Positions 24,376 to 35,806 of a stretch of 64,000 nucleotides of DNA are shown in pieces; positions within the stretch are counted from its first letter, which is position 1; every line of letters begins with the position of its first letter. Source of the stretch: Corallium rubrum. Its lineage: Eukaryota > Cnidaria > Anthozoa > Scleralcyonacea > Coralliidae. Both the position numbers and the translations under genes were made by a program. A model generated the notes under the pieces. The model saw only the letters and a program-made list of their open reading frames with translations, was not told where the DNA came from and searched no databases. The DNA lies in contig OZ036005.1 of NCBI GenBank assembly GCA_964035015.1, positions 12,512,468-12,576,467 on the forward strand, written 5' to 3'.

Positions 24376-24416
<41 letters not shown>
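24299..24416. repeat. (TA)n microsatellite
   Basis: Alternating TA with a few GATA interruptions, just after the Harbinger 1 transposase. Reading frames across it (runs of Tyr-Ile) are not genes. Confidence 0.95.
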
Positions 24417-24418
<2 letters not shown>

Positions 24419-25173
24419 GTAATAAAATACTGCCAGTGTGTGCAAATGCAAATAATTTTTTCCTTCAATTTATTTTAAATGAAAGAAAACATTTAAGTTG
24501 GTATTTTCTGAGGGGGTAAATAAAACATGTTTAGGGAATTAGGGAAGAATATCAAATGGGGACATGCAATTTCTGTGTTCTGGAAAATACCCAGTCACCC
24601 ACACCCTTTACTTTAGGTTAATTACCCCCTTATGTAAATAAAAATCATTAGTAATTGTGTAATCCAAAATATTTGAAAATAAAAGAACCATAGACAAATG
24701 TGTATAAAGATGTTCATACTTTTCATATTTCTTCAACTCAATGCAAACATTGCATAACAATAAAAACATAATTATGGACATCTCAATGTTGCGCTGGCAG
24801 AGGCAGAGCATGTGTGTGGGATTTGACCATTGTGACAGAAGTTTGTGTCAAATTCCCCCCCCCCCAATATTATTATAGGTAAAATATTTTAAAGGTATAG
24901 TACCAGTATATACCTTATATATTGCTTTTGTCAAATATTTTAGCCCATGGCACTGTACTGGTCATCAAATGCCCCACTTGCCGGATATATTTTTGTGTCA
25001 AATCCCAGCCTCCTGCCCTGCCTCCCCCCTGCCAGCCTAACATTTATAGATGCATCACCATAATATGATAAAACAACAGTTATACTATTATACTTTTTCA
25101 TATATTAAAGATGTTCATACATGCAAAACAATAAAAACATCATTTCCATGACATGATAAAACAAACACAACAG

Positions 25174-25899
25174 TTAAACTTTTTTCACTACACTTTCCAA
25201 TAAAGAAACAAGTAGCTGACTTTGCTGCTGCTGACCTTGCATAAAGTTCAACTGCATCTGCTGCATCTGTTGCTGTTGCCTCTCCATAAGTGCTATGACA
25301 TCACTGTGTTGTTTATCAGCTAAGACTTGCTTCTGAACCTCTTTTTCTTGATCTTTCTGTTTAATTTCGAATTCCTTTTCTCTCAAGCGAGCTTCCATCT
25401 CCATTTTCTCCCTCAAATACTCAACGGCATCGGATCCCCTTGATTTCTTGCGCTTCTGTTTCTCTCCATCTTCCCCTTTTCTTTTGTTGTTTTCCTTCAA
25501 AGTTTCCATCGCTTTGAGTCTCATATCCGCAGCTACAGCCTTGCTTTGATCAGCTTTCTTTTTGTTTTCTGCTGTAATATTTTGGTAAGTTTCTTCAGAA
25601 TGCTCTTCTTTCGCGAGTATTTCTTCAATTAAAATATCGAGCTCAGTAATTTCTGTGTCAATTCCTGAAGCCTTCTCTTCGTTTCTTGTTTTCTTCTTGA
25701 ATTTTTCTGCCAGTAAAGCATATCGCTCGCGTACTCCACGTTTACTGACCTTAAATTTTAGTTCAACACCATCATTCAAATGATCAGCGATAGACTGCCA
25801 GAGCTTACCACGTTGAACTGTGCGCTGTTTTGACTGGAATGGATCTGTAACAAGGATCTCCCTGCATAAAACAACATCGTGGTTCTCCGTCCAGTCCAT
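25174..25899 (-). CDS. Harbinger Myb/SANT-like accessory protein
   Basis: A single open frame of 241 residues. Residues ~1-75 are Myb/SANT-like (WTENHDVVLCREILV ... RGKLWQSIADHLN ... GVRERYALLAEKFKKK), with the conserved Trp/aromatic spacing of a trihelix-type DNA-binding domain. The middle and C-terminus are a long charged coiled coil (EKMEMEARLREKEFEIKQKDQ) ending in Gln-rich stretches (QQQQMQQMQLNFMQGQQQQ). It converges on the transposase gene. In known Harbinger systems the Myb-like partner binds subterminal sites and helps nuclear import of the transposase; that role is inferred here. A diverged, broken relative is at 38587-39345. Confidence 0.85.
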   Translation of the reverse strand: MDWTENHDVVLCREILVTDPFQSKQRTVQRGKLWQSIADHLNDGVELKFKVSKRGVRERYALLAEKFKKKTRNEEKASGIDTEITELDILIEEILAKEEHSEETYQNITAENKKKADQSKAVAADMRLKAMETLKENNKRKGEDGEKQKRKKSRGSDAVEYLREKMEMEARLREKEFEIKQKDQEKEVQKQVLADKQHSDVIALMERQQQQMQQMQLNFMQGQQQQSQLLVSLLESVVKKV

Positions 25900-26207
25900 G
25901 ACACAACACTTCCTATGGAAATGTATAAAAAATCAGTTTTCTTTCGCTAAAAATGTTCATCACAGCTTCGCGGCCTATAATTGTAATGAATTTAGTGATG
26001 TACTTACGATTTTGACTGATTTTCTGACGAATTTTCTGCATTTTCCATCGCGTTCTCTCGACAACGTCAAATGCCCTGCTTTCACGTCTTCGACGGCAGG
26101 AGGACGGCTGGCATTTTGACCTTGCGCATGCGCACTAAACTAAAACATGTCAAAATCACTTCCTGTTGCCGTCGTCGATGACAGCCGTCGTAGATCTTAA
26201 GGTCCCT

Positions 26208-26948
26208 TGTTGTGTGTGGACGGACCATGCGCGGTTAAGATTGTGGGGCACTGGGGGCAATATAGTTCTTGACAAAAAGATTTGAACTAACAACATAATT
26301 TATTCTTGACAAAAAGACTTGAGAAAGGAGTTTTCGGGAAACGTATATCACTTTTGAAAGAATAGAAACAAATCAACGTCTACGTATAAAGCAAAACAAC
26401 GTCTTGAGTAGAAGGAAACCTGTCAAACCGAAACTCAAAAGGAGGAGAAAGCAAGAGTGAAACTTGAAAACCGACGAAGAAATAAAGGCCGGCGAAACGG
26501 TTTAAGTTTACGGTAAAAATATAAAGCAGCCGCTCTCAGTAATCACGAACATTTAGTAGCAAAACTGTTCGAGTTTCCCACGTTCCTTATGTATATCCTA
26601 TCACTGTTAATTTTGTTTTCTCTTTTGTGTGTCCTTAAAATTTTATCTGTGGCTGCCGCCTTAATATCTTTTTTCAAATAGTTTTCTTATTGTCAAAACC
26701 ACTTGTGACTGACGTAGCTTGTCCATAATTTGGCATAAAAATCGGAAAAGGAGCATTTTTTCTTCTGTAAAACGTACAAATGCTGTTGAAATATTTATTA
26801 ACATGTAGGTGAAAACAATTTCAGCACTTTGAAATGTCATAAAAGAATATTGCCGTGGCAGGCAAAAATTTTTTCAGATGCTGTAGCGATGTTTTTTGTA
26901 AACATGGAGAGAAAGAAGTGTACAATATAACCCTAATATTTTGACAAA
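26208..26948. other. Non-coding stretch
   Basis: No gene or clear repeat seen. A short direct repeat of 'attcttgacaaaaaga' type occurs near 26270-26320. A+T-rich. Confidence 0.5.
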
Positions 26949-27046
26949 ATTTTGCCGCCTGCCTCGGTAGTCTGGTGGTTAACATAGTCGGCTTGCACGG
27001 TAATATGGTCGAGTTCAAACCCTGGAAGCGACGTGCAATTTCCTTT
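26949..27046 (+). mobile_element. tRNA-derived SINE head (third family)
   Basis: GCCTCGGTAGTCTGGTGGTT (A-box region) and GAGTTCAAACCC (B box) have tRNA-like spacing. It differs from both the 277-bp satellite tRNA-like segment and the intron-9 SINEs. The 3' limit is uncertain. Confidence 0.6.
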
Positions 27047-27251
27047 ATCTCAATATTTTTCACGAAATATCATCCTTAAATTTTTCTTTGTTCCTCGTTA
27101 CTTTTTCCTTCAAAAAATAGATTTATTAAAACTGCAGTTTTTTTTATTTCAAATATTCTACTAGAATTAAAACTATATTTTAATCAACAGGAGTGGCTAT
27201 TTCCAGTCCCCCAATAAAAAAGAGCGCAAGGGAAATATCAGGAGGTATTTA

Positions 27252-27303
27252 CAAAAATTCATGCAAAAGTGGGCGAGGGGTTATTGCGTTCATGTATTTC
27301 TAG
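27252..27303 (+). mobile_element. 3' end fragment of the Helitron-like family
   Basis: The last ~50 bases match the 3' end of the copy at 32160-33500 (GGGCGAGGGG ... TTCATGTATTTCTAG). They end CTAG at 27300-27303 and are followed by T, as in the other copies. No matching 5' end was found nearby. Confidence 0.55.
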
Positions 27304-27705
27304 TTATAAGCATGAAGATAGCGTCCGGTAGGGCAACACTGGACAAAAGTAAGTTGGTTGGATTTTGCATTGTTTTGTTTTGTTTTTCCAAACGACCACA
27401 TAACCAGTAGATTACCATGCAACTGCACCAAGTACCTTGGCTAAACCCGATAGTTTACGTATCCTATAATACGAACTACAGAGAAGGCGTGAAGAGCTTG
27501 CTGAGAAGTTGTTGCAAGAGAAGATGGTTAATCAGAATAGGAGCCGGAGCAGTAGCAGATTAACCTAGGGCAACAGGAGCACGTGAAGGAATGACGAATG
27601 CAACGAAATATAATATTCAGGAAAGACAAGAAACCATTTAGAAAATGAGAAATCTTGAAATACTTCACAGAATCTTATACTAAAGCCTAATATTAACTGA
27701 GTAGT

Positions 27706-27806
27706 CTGTACGGGAAAATATTTGCCTGAGGTTTTCGTACAGCGGACCGAACGACAAAGGAGCGAGTTTTGTGCGATAAACCGAAGGCAAATACATTCCC
27801 GTACAG
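27706..27806. repeat. Palindromic element
   Basis: GTACGGGAAAATATTTGCCT on the left is matched by an imperfect inverted copy (AGGCAAATACATTCCCGTAC) on the right, about 60 bases apart. Non-coding MITE-like structure. Confidence 0.55.
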
Positions 27807-28018
27807 ATCGAGCAAACGAGGTTAATAATAAGAAATTTATTATATGGCTATTGGTTCATTCTATTTTTAAGTTTCGAGCGTTGTTTTCGTCTTCAGAGTA
27901 TGCTGTTTCCCTTACCTGTTAACCTTTTCGTGTCGCTTCTTGGCCTTCTTGTTTACACCAGTTTGGCTTTTATTTGTCGTATTTTTAGATATTAAACAGT
28001 TCAGAATATTTGAATAAA

Positions 28019-28670
28019 GATATATCCAATAGGCGAGTTTCAGGGTGTTGTGCACGCATCGTTTTGCAAAGGAATTGGCGGGCTGTTGGCGGGCTCCCCA
28101 CGAAGTAAGCAATAGCAAACAGACTTGCTAGCAAGCTAACACCAACAGAATAACAATGTTAAACATCCAGAAACTGTATCTATACTTTGCTTATATCTTC
28201 AACAGTTATGTTTACTTTGAGTGGAGCTTGCCAGTTTCTTTGAAAAATAGCTAGGACCTTAAGATCTACGACGGCAACTTCAACGACGGCATCCTCCAAA
28301 TAAAAGAATTCTAGTTGTGAAACAAAGTGAATGAATAATTTGTAACCCCAAGAGTAATCTCGACACCGTCCTCGTTCTTTGTGCAACGCCACTTACTTCA
28401 CGACGGCGTCGACCGCGAAAAGATGAGAACTGTTGCTTGTGATTGCATGACTTCAATACAAACACTACAATCATTTTAGCAGTACTAGCTGGGACGTTTT
28501 AAAAATCATGAAACTAACTTTAAATATCAAATATAATAGTTAGTTAACCGTGACGTTTTTCAGTTATAGCATTTTTGTTGCTTTTTAAGCGCCGTCGTCG
28601 TCGTAGCATCTTAAGGACCCTAATGATGCGCGCGCAACACCCTGAAACTCGCCTATTCTCTTTTATTTAT
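28019..28670. mobile_element. Foldback element carrying a nested Harbinger MITE
   Basis: AATAGGCGAGTTTCAGGGTG near 28029-28048 is matched by its inverted copy near 28637-28656, and the similarity continues into GCACGCATC / GATGCGCGC. Inside, at 28253-28622, lies a second element whose ends (AGGACCTTAAGATCTACGAC and ...CATCTTAAGGACCCTA) closely resemble the terminal repeats of Harbinger copy 1. It contains no transposase and is therefore a probable non-autonomous Harbinger relative. Confidence 0.7.
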
Positions 28671-30267
28671 ATTCAAATCAACTCAGAAATTTTCTCGCCG
28701 AAACTTACAGGGCCGAGAAAAAAGCGTATGGACCGGTCGGTCAATATCGTAAAATGCAGACCGCTTTGGAATCAATCAGCACGCGTCGTTTTGCGTACGG
28801 ACCGGAAATCAAACTAGTTTTATCTGCAATGTGGAAAGATAGGTTTAGCCAGATAGGTTTTTCTTGTAATTCTCTAGTTTCAAGAATTCAAAAACCTTTT
28901 TCATTGTTGTTGTTGGTTTGGTCTTAGCAGAAGTAAATACTGTGTGGCCATCTTGTAGTACCTCGCACTGGCATAGTGGTCCAAATTCACCTAATTCACT
29001 TTGTTGTGTTAGTTGACATGACACTTCATAGGATTTTCCATTGCGCTGAAATAGACAGTGATCTCTGTATTACAATAATTTACTAATACTCTATGAGGTA
29101 AAGGTCAGTAATACCAAAGTAAATAAGGATTATTGGAGATTACTTCTATCTGTACTATACATGTGTATATATCTATGCATTTATACTTGATCTGTATATA
29201 ATTAAAGGTGCACCATTGCCAAATATTTGGGGGAAAATAAGAACAAATGAAAATTTTCCAAAATTGAAAATGTATTTCGAGGATTGATGACTGGTTGTCA
29301 ACATCTCAAAAAAATTGACCACTTGCTTCTGCATAGCTAACAGCATTTACTAAGGTCAAAATGTCTAAGACAGCAATAGATTTTCAAGGGCATGAACAGG
29401 TAAGTGAGATTGTAATGCCCAAACTTATATCATAGCCTGCGGTCCAGCATTACTCATTAGAGAATTGACTGTGGCTGATAGGTCGCTTTACAATGGTCAG
29501 TGATCTGATCCCCCTAACAACCAATAAAACAAAATGTTGTTTGGTTATATCAATTTATTATTATCAGTGCAGTCATACAGATGGCAAATAACCAGTACTA
29601 TACAGTAACTATACCTCACACAGTGAAAATTTAGTTTACCATCAGGACTACTGGTATGACTTGAAAATGTTTTGAGTTGCAATTCTATATTTGCAAACCC
29701 TAAAGAAGGTTGGTCAGGTCAGAGGTAATACTGTACCTATCTGGTTTCATAACAAGGTGTGATAAACCAGAGTTTTCTTGGGATAATCCCTCTACTTTTG
29801 AATGCTTTGTAAATTTCAACAGAAAAAACATAATTAATATTACGTGTTAGTAATGTGCAACGTGTTCTTGGTATATGACAACTGTCAACATATGTTCAGT
29901 ATATTAAGTAGGATACGTACATTATATGTATAATCGTGTCTTGGGGTGCGCCTCCTGGGAGATATCTTCTGAATTGCAGTATATGTATAAGCTCCCCAGT
30001 ATACAATGTTTTGGAATATTACAAAAATAAAATTGACATTTGATGCAATAATTAACCACTGGGAGTTAGTCAACATTTATGGCAACTTAAACTGTATTCT
30101 GACCATTTCCTTGTATCATGATTCATTGATTACTGATACCTCCAAGAATGTCATATTTCCCAAAATCACCAGTGAAATGATTAAATGAAGTCAGAAATTG
30201 TAGACACAGTGCGTGCAGTGGGTATATGCCATTCGGTGGCAGAATGCCTTCTCAAGAATTTAGCAGT
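28671..30267. other. Non-coding stretch
   Basis: No supported gene, RNA gene or named repeat. A+T-rich with scattered short open frames only. No splice-consistent protein segment was found. Confidence 0.45.
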
Positions 30268-31452
30268 AATTAGCTTCATATCAACGAATAATAACTAATA
30301 AACAATTTGCTTACAGCATTCCAGTACCACAAAATGTTTGTAATTTTTCAAACGATATCGATAAAGGGTACCCATATGGAGGCATGTATAATATATTGCT
30401 CATACGTATCGTTGTATAATGCAATTAGCAGTGGAGGTGCTAGAAATTTATAATTACATATTTTACCTAGGATGGGGTCCTTAAAGCTTTACTACATAAG
30501 TGACAGTTTTAACTCTAATATTATCATATATACCTATGGTGGAATATACAAATACAGATTAAAATGCCTTTTCAGGTAATGCATATCAAACACCCACTTC
30601 TGTGGGAGCCGCGGCTCCCCCCCCCCCCCCTTTTTGATATAAAACAACAGACATGTAACTACAAAACTGATGCAATATGCCATTGTGTCAGGAAATAAAC
30701 TGTCAACAGTGTATTCAATCTACTGAAGTGTATGCATTTTGAGTATCAATGTGACGTTTGCATGTTTTGAGTAATTTATATAACGTTTTTAGCCTTTAGA
30801 GTCTGTAAAATCTTCCTCCAAAAGCCAGGAAATGGCATTTCAGCGACTTCCGATTTCAAAATTTCCCGGGGTAGCACACCCCCGGACACCCCCCCCCTTT
30901 CAGAATCCTGGCTACGTGCCTGCACTCTACCAAGGTTTCTTTTTTCATCTATTACTCCTTTGCTTTAAATAAGCTCAAGGAATATAATTCTGTAAGCAAA
31001 ATCGTTTACAAGAATTGAGACGTTGGTAATTATCACTATACTGCACAGTTGTGACTCATCACCAATTTGAATAAGGTATAATCACTGGGAATAGGATTAC
31101 TAAAATTAGAATAAGTTTCTATTGTATAATATCATTGCATAATAGAAATATGGGAATATAATCCTAATACTCAAGACAATATGTTGCCCAACATAAAAGT
31201 AGGTACACCTATATATGCAACATGTACATTGTCTGCCTCTTTAGATAATATCTATCAACTGAAAGTTTGGCATTTCTACCTGCAAAAATTACTTGTTTTA
31301 TTATGTGTGAACAGGGCTTTGAAGTCTCATGTTACTCCGTAGTGATAATGACTGAAGTTAGTATATACTAACTGGATGGGCGGCCTGGAACAATTCGCCT
31401 TGCGAGGTTTGACCCGGCAGCCATGTATGGTACACCCAAAAGAATCTCTCAA

Positions 31453-31692
31453 TCAATCAAAATGCAATAATTTTGTCATGCATATTATAAAGATAATTAT
31501 TATCTTAATACAAGATGGACGCGGGGGTTGGGGGAGTGAAATAACCGAAATATCGAATTCAGCCATGATTTTAAGCATCAGACATTGCATAATCATTGCA
31601 AAACCAAATTTGAAACTCGAAATAGCTATCTGGACCAACCTGGTGGAATATTGCAGTCTTCCATCGAAGGAAATTAATTTTATTTGGTTCAT
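31453..31692 (-). other. Conserved open frame of unknown meaning (paired with 49896-50150)
   Basis: The S1 and S2 copies share a minus-strand frame containing KLISFDGRLQYSTRLVQI and IMQCLMLKI, with several differences. No domain is recognised. It diverges from the zinc-finger gene. Preservation could simply reflect young duplication, so it is not called as a gene. Confidence 0.3.
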
Positions 31693-32159
31693 GTTGTTTT
31701 CGTTCTCTTGGGTAAACCGACATGGCCGCCGGTGAGGTCAACTGATAGATCGCCCCTCCTACTGCTAATGGTAGCGACCACTGACTTGTATTTATCGCAG
31801 GCCTTGGAATTTTGGATCCTTTTAGCTTAAACTTCGTTTACCGTGATACCCTGGCCCGAGGATTTTACTAAATGACCCTCATCGAGCGGCTCGTTTAAAA
31901 GCTAAAACACCTCTTTATGATATTACTTATAATTATATGTGTAGACCTCACTGGTTCAAACTCTTTCACCACCTTCTGCGCCTGCAGTATATATGAAGTA
32001 TTTTATAAAGCTGGCATTCCTTTTCGCGCGAATCGACTTTCTATTGTTAGAGTTCAGTAGACTGTAGATTTCTAATTAATCGGTTTAGCCCCAGTCCAGA
32101 GGCCAGAGCTTATAACTACGACAGAAAAAGTCGCTTCGCGCAAAAAAAGTTGATGCTTG

Positions 32160-33500
32160 TCCCCGAGCCGGGCGGAGGGCCGAAGGCCCGGAGCCCGGTG
32201 AGGGTGCTAATCTCGACACGCGTGGAGTCCATTTTACACGCGTGTAGAAAAAGCGAGGGAGACGAAATCTGGGAAATAGTTTATATATATATTTATATAT
32301 ATGTTTGGTACGGTGTCACGCGGTAAGAATTGTTGGGCACTGGTGACTAGCGAAGAAGAAAACTATAAACTCTCAAGCAAATAAAATAGTATTTTGCTTT
32401 CGTTTATTTAAACGAAACGAAATGGAGCACGAAGAAAAGAAGGATACAAACAACCCGTTTAATATATCTTGAAGAGAAACCAGAGAACTTGAAGAAACCA
32501 ATTAAACGCCGTATGGTAAACAAAAACTCGATCTGAATTACAGTGACTCTGTGGTCAAATTGTCATCATTTTAAAGTTAACGGTGGGATTCTTGTTGTTT
32601 TTAAGTTTTCGCTTAACCTAAAAAATACACTGCTTCACGTTTTCGTGCTTTCCCTTTGCTCGTCCAAACCATAAATCAGCTTAACTAAAGCTACTGCCAT
32701 TTGCATGCCACCGTTAGGCGAGCGATTTTTTTCATGTTTGTTTACGTTTGAAAGTTGCACGTTTCACACGAAAACATTGAACGTTTAAAAACAAATCAAT
32801 CAACTTGCGGCGTCATTTTGACAGGTTTCTTTGAACTGACGCCGAAACTTGATTTAAACGTTCAACGTTTTCGTGTGAAACGTGCAACTTTCAAACGTAA
32901 ACAAACATGAAAAAAATCGCTCGCCTAACGGTGGCTTGCAAATGGCAGTAATTTAAAACACTACCTTTATAAGCTTATGTAGACGTGATGTTTTTGTTGG
33001 CATTGCAATCACGTTTTGTTATTAAATACTCATGGGCTTTGGCGATTTTTTTGGCTGTATTTCCAAATTTTCGACTGAAACGTTGTCCGTTTAATACTTC
33101 TTTCTAGAAACCGATTCTACCAAATTGTTTTTATCCCGAACTCTATTATAAATGTAATTTTTGAGCTGTTGACATTTAATTCTGCCTTTGCAAAACATGT
33201 ATGCATAGGGAAGCCATTTAAAGCTTAAAAATAATCCCTTTTGAAACCTCCTAAAAACATATTTTGTACAACCAGAATTTAATAATGAAATCTAAGTTTT
33301 GCTTTGAAATGTTAAATCGGTTTAGTCATCTTATTCATAAATTATAGAATTATCTTGAGGATTATCATTTGTTTTTATATCTGTTTGTTTTTATATTGGC
33401 TGTATATCAGGTGTGCTTATTTTAATCAGGGTTGGGTGGGTGTTTCAAAAAAGCATGTAATAAAGGCGGGCGAGGGGCTGTTGCATTCATGTATTTCTAG
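32160..33500 (+). mobile_element. Helitron-like element with precise empty site in the window
   Basis: TCCCCGAGCC at the 5' end and TTTCTAG (CTAG 33497-33500) at the 3' end. The duplicate locus reads straight across the junction (G50698 | T50699, ...GATGCTTG|TAATAAATG...), so the insertion is exact, adds no target duplication and lies before a T. No coding gene. It contains a nested 255-bp MITE. The lack of duplication and the TC...CTAG ends are the evidence for a Helitron. Insertion between G and T instead of A and T is atypical. Confidence 0.72.
32694..32948. mobile_element. 255-bp MITE with ~100-bp inverted repeats and TA duplication
   Basis: CTGCCATTTGCATGCCACCG at the left end is matched by ...GGTGGCTTGCAAATGGCAG at the right end. 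The arms are almost perfect over about 100 bases (through CGTTTCACACGAAAAC). TA flanks both sides. The paralogous Helitron copy has the empty site with one TA at 12873-12874. The TA duplication and long arms suggest a Tc1/mariner-type MITE. Confidence 0.85.
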
Positions 33501-33618
33501 TAATAAATGAACAGCAGGACAGAGTATTTGTGGTACTTGAAGTATTAATCTTAGGGATCGCGGGCTCTGAAACTGGCAATGGATGTCAGGGTAATTCAAC
33601 TGTCAAGGAAGTAATACC

Positions 33619-34602
33619 ATGACTGGAAAATCTGATAAAGCTAAGGGAAATCCTATTTGGAATGAAAAGTCCTATAGCTCTTCTGTCTGCATCAAGACAT
33701 TTGGTTATTTATCGGGTTTAAGACGTCATATGTCAACACATTCCGAAGAGAAACCATTTAAGTGTGATATCTGTGACAAGACATTTTCTTACTCAAGTCA
33801 CTTACTAGTTCATAAAAGAACACATACTGGAGAGAAACCATTCAAATGTGATGTCTGTGAGAAGACATTTTCTCAGTCATGTAACTTACTAGTTCATAAA
33901 AGAACACACACTAGAGAGAAACCATTCAAATGTGATATCTGTGACAAGTTGTTTTCTCAGTTAGGTACCTTGGTATTTCATAAAAGAACACATACTGGAG
34001 AGAAACCATTCAAATGTGATATCTGTGCGAAGACATTTTCTAGGTCACATCACCTGGTAGTTCATAAAAGAACACATGCTGGAGAGAAACCATTCAAATG
34101 TGATATCTGTGAGAAGACATTTTCTATGTCACATCACCTGGTAGTTCATAAAAGAACACATACTGGAGAGAAACCATTCAAATGTGATATCTGTGAGAAG
34201 ACATTTTCTCACTCAAGTAACTTACTAGTTCATAAAAGAACACATACTGGAGAGAAACCATTCAAATGTGATGTCTGTGACAAGACATTTTTCCATTCGG
34301 GAAACTTAGTATATCACAAAAGAACACATACTGGAGAGAAGCCTTTTAAATGTGATGTTTGTGACAAGACATTTATACAATCAAGTAACTTACTTTCACA
34401 CCAAAAAGCTCATACAAAAGAAAAAACCTTCAAATGTGGTTTCTGCAATGGAACATTTGGTAGTGAAATATTTGATAGACATTTGTTAATCCATGAACTG
34501 GAAGCTACTGAACCAACTGGGATGGAATACATATGTTTACAATGTGATGCCAGATTTGACTTAGCCCGTAATTTGGTAAGTCATGTGAACAAAGGTCATT
34601 AA
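33619..34602 (+). CDS. C2H2 zinc-finger protein, 11 fingers, intact copy
   Basis: A single-exon frame of 327 residues. After a ~25-residue basic start comes a degenerate finger in which the first Cys is Ser (YSSSVCIKTF; the S2 copy has YSCSVC), so it probably cannot bind zinc. Eight classical fingers follow (FKCDICxKTFSxSxxLLVHKRTH type) joined by TGEKPF linkers; one linker reads TREKPF. Two more divergent fingers close the protein (FKCGFCNGTF...H-x3-H and YICLQCDARF...H-x4-H). It is presumably a nuclear DNA-binding protein; targets are unknown and there is no KRAB, BTB or SCAN domain. The start is the ATG of MTGKSDK, which aligns with SVTGKSDK in the S2 copy. It could be a lineage-expanded zinc-finger gene. 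Confidence 0.88.
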   Translation: MTGKSDKAKGNPIWNEKSYSSSVCIKTFGYLSGLRRHMSTHSEEKPFKCDICDKTFSYSSHLLVHKRTHTGEKPFKCDVCEKTFSQSCNLLVHKRTHTREKPFKCDICDKLFSQLGTLVFHKRTHTGEKPFKCDICAKTFSRSHHLVVHKRTHAGEKPFKCDICEKTFSMSHHLVVHKRTHTGEKPFKCDICEKTFSHSSNLLVHKRTHTGEKPFKCDVCDKTFFHSGNLVYHKRTHTGEKPFKCDVCDKTFIQSSNLLSHQKAHTKEKTFKCGFCNGTFGSEIFDRHLLIHELEATEPTGMEYICLQCDARFDLARNLVSHVNKGH

Positions 34603-34761
34603 AGAGTTAGTGTACGATATTCACGCAAACTGTTAAAATTAAAGCACCCCCAGCATACTTTAATAGTTTGGGTGCAATTTTATCTGGTCCATATGCTTTA
34701 TCAGCCTTAAGTTTCTTCATGTTCTACTGTATGAAATAACATCATTCGATTGACAATGCAA

Positions 34762-34887
34762 TGGGTCACTCCAGAATAGATCCATAACACCCCCCCCCCC
34801 CCTGAGGAAATTTTTTGAAAGATGGTTTAATTCGTTTGCAAAGTTTTATCCTGGCCTGGGGGATGGATCTTTTCTGGAACGACCCAA
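34762..34887. mobile_element. Short MITE (TGGGTCxxTCCAGAAxAGATC ends)
   Basis: The left and right ends are inverted copies (GGGTCACTCCAGAATAGATC and GATCTTTTCTGGAACGACCC) around a C-run. The S2 locus has the same ends but about 850 bases apart (52171-53018), so one copy was internally deleted or the other expanded. Confidence 0.65.
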
Positions 34888-35714
34888 TGTACATCACTGT
34901 ATGTATAACACCAACAGTGTATAAGTGTGTAATTATATATATACAATAGTTGCAATAGTTGTAAGATATTTAGTAGAATAGGACATTATAATATAACAAA
35001 AGAGCCCCAACTCAGTTTCATTTTAGCCTGAGCAGAAGGTGGGGGTAAAAATTTGCACTGAGAAGGGCCAAGAACATGTGCTCAAGAACATCAACTGTAT
35101 TACTACCATAACAAGAAACCTGGGTCAGGTGTGCACTCGGGCTACTGGAAAGTGCAGAGGTCTCTATAACGCATGAGCAAAGAGGTGGGAGTGGGCCGAG
35201 GAAGATCAGATTGAAGGCTGAATGTGGTGCAGGACTACGGTATCCTGAATTGTCAATTTCAAGTGTCTAGAATTGAGGTCAGGGTCTGAGAGGTGGAGCT
35301 TTCTCCCTGGGGTGTTGCGGTTAGATTTAGGGTTACCTGGGGTTGTCATTAGGTTTAGGGTCGGGTTTAGAGGTGAAGGTCAGGGTTGCATGGGTTTCAT
35401 TTTCTTTAATATTCAGGATTATCTGGAATTCTAGACCATAAATTCACAATTCAGGTACAGATGCAGATGCACTAGCAAATATGCAAAACATGACTAGTAA
35501 AATATACCCACACCCTACATCTATGCAATATCTTCATACAACATGAATCCTGATTCCATGTTTTTGCTTTAGAGTGTGTTAGTGTGCTCTGGTACTGTAG
35601 GTGAATGTCAGACACTGTAATTTCTCTATAGATTTTGGTACCATCAGCATATAACACAGTCACTTGGCTGTTGATGTTATAATGGCCAATATGTCACTAA
35701 TGTATTATTGTGTG

Positions 35715-35803
<89 letters not shown>
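35715..35803. repeat. (TA)n microsatellite
   Basis: Uninterrupted TA dinucleotides. Open frames across it are artefacts. Confidence 0.97.

Positions 35804-35806
<3 letters not shown>

Larger units (their letters stand above)
21476..26207 (+). mobile_element. Complete-looking PIF/Harbinger transposon (copy 1)
   Basis: Terminal inverted repeats AGGGACCTTAAGATCTACGA (21476 onward) and the complement ending GGTCCCT at 26207 are flanked by TGT on both sides (21473-21475 and 26208-26210), a 3-bp target duplication as expected for this superfamily. Inside are a two-exon DDE transposase (+) and a convergent Myb/SANT-like accessory gene (-), the standard two-gene Harbinger arrangement. Both appear open. 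It sits 9 bases beyond the end of the Helitron-like element. Confidence 0.88.
30268..35112. repeat. Segmental duplication, copy S1 (zinc-finger gene block)
   Basis: Matches 47396-53276 (S2) in the same order and orientation: an A+T-rich upstream block (30268-31370), a block around 31376-32159, the zinc-finger gene and its 3' flank. A third partial copy (S3) lies at about 56535-58765. Differences are mostly insertions. S1 carries the Helitron-like element at 32160-33500. S2 carries extra DNA at about 48560-49245 and the foldback at 49386-49890. Within S1, 30600-30910 replaces sequence present in S2. Confidence 0.85.

Noticed and set aside
24140-24468. Open frames rich in Tyr-Ile across the TA repeats (also at 35677-35926)
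   Set aside because: They are translations of a dinucleotide microsatellite.
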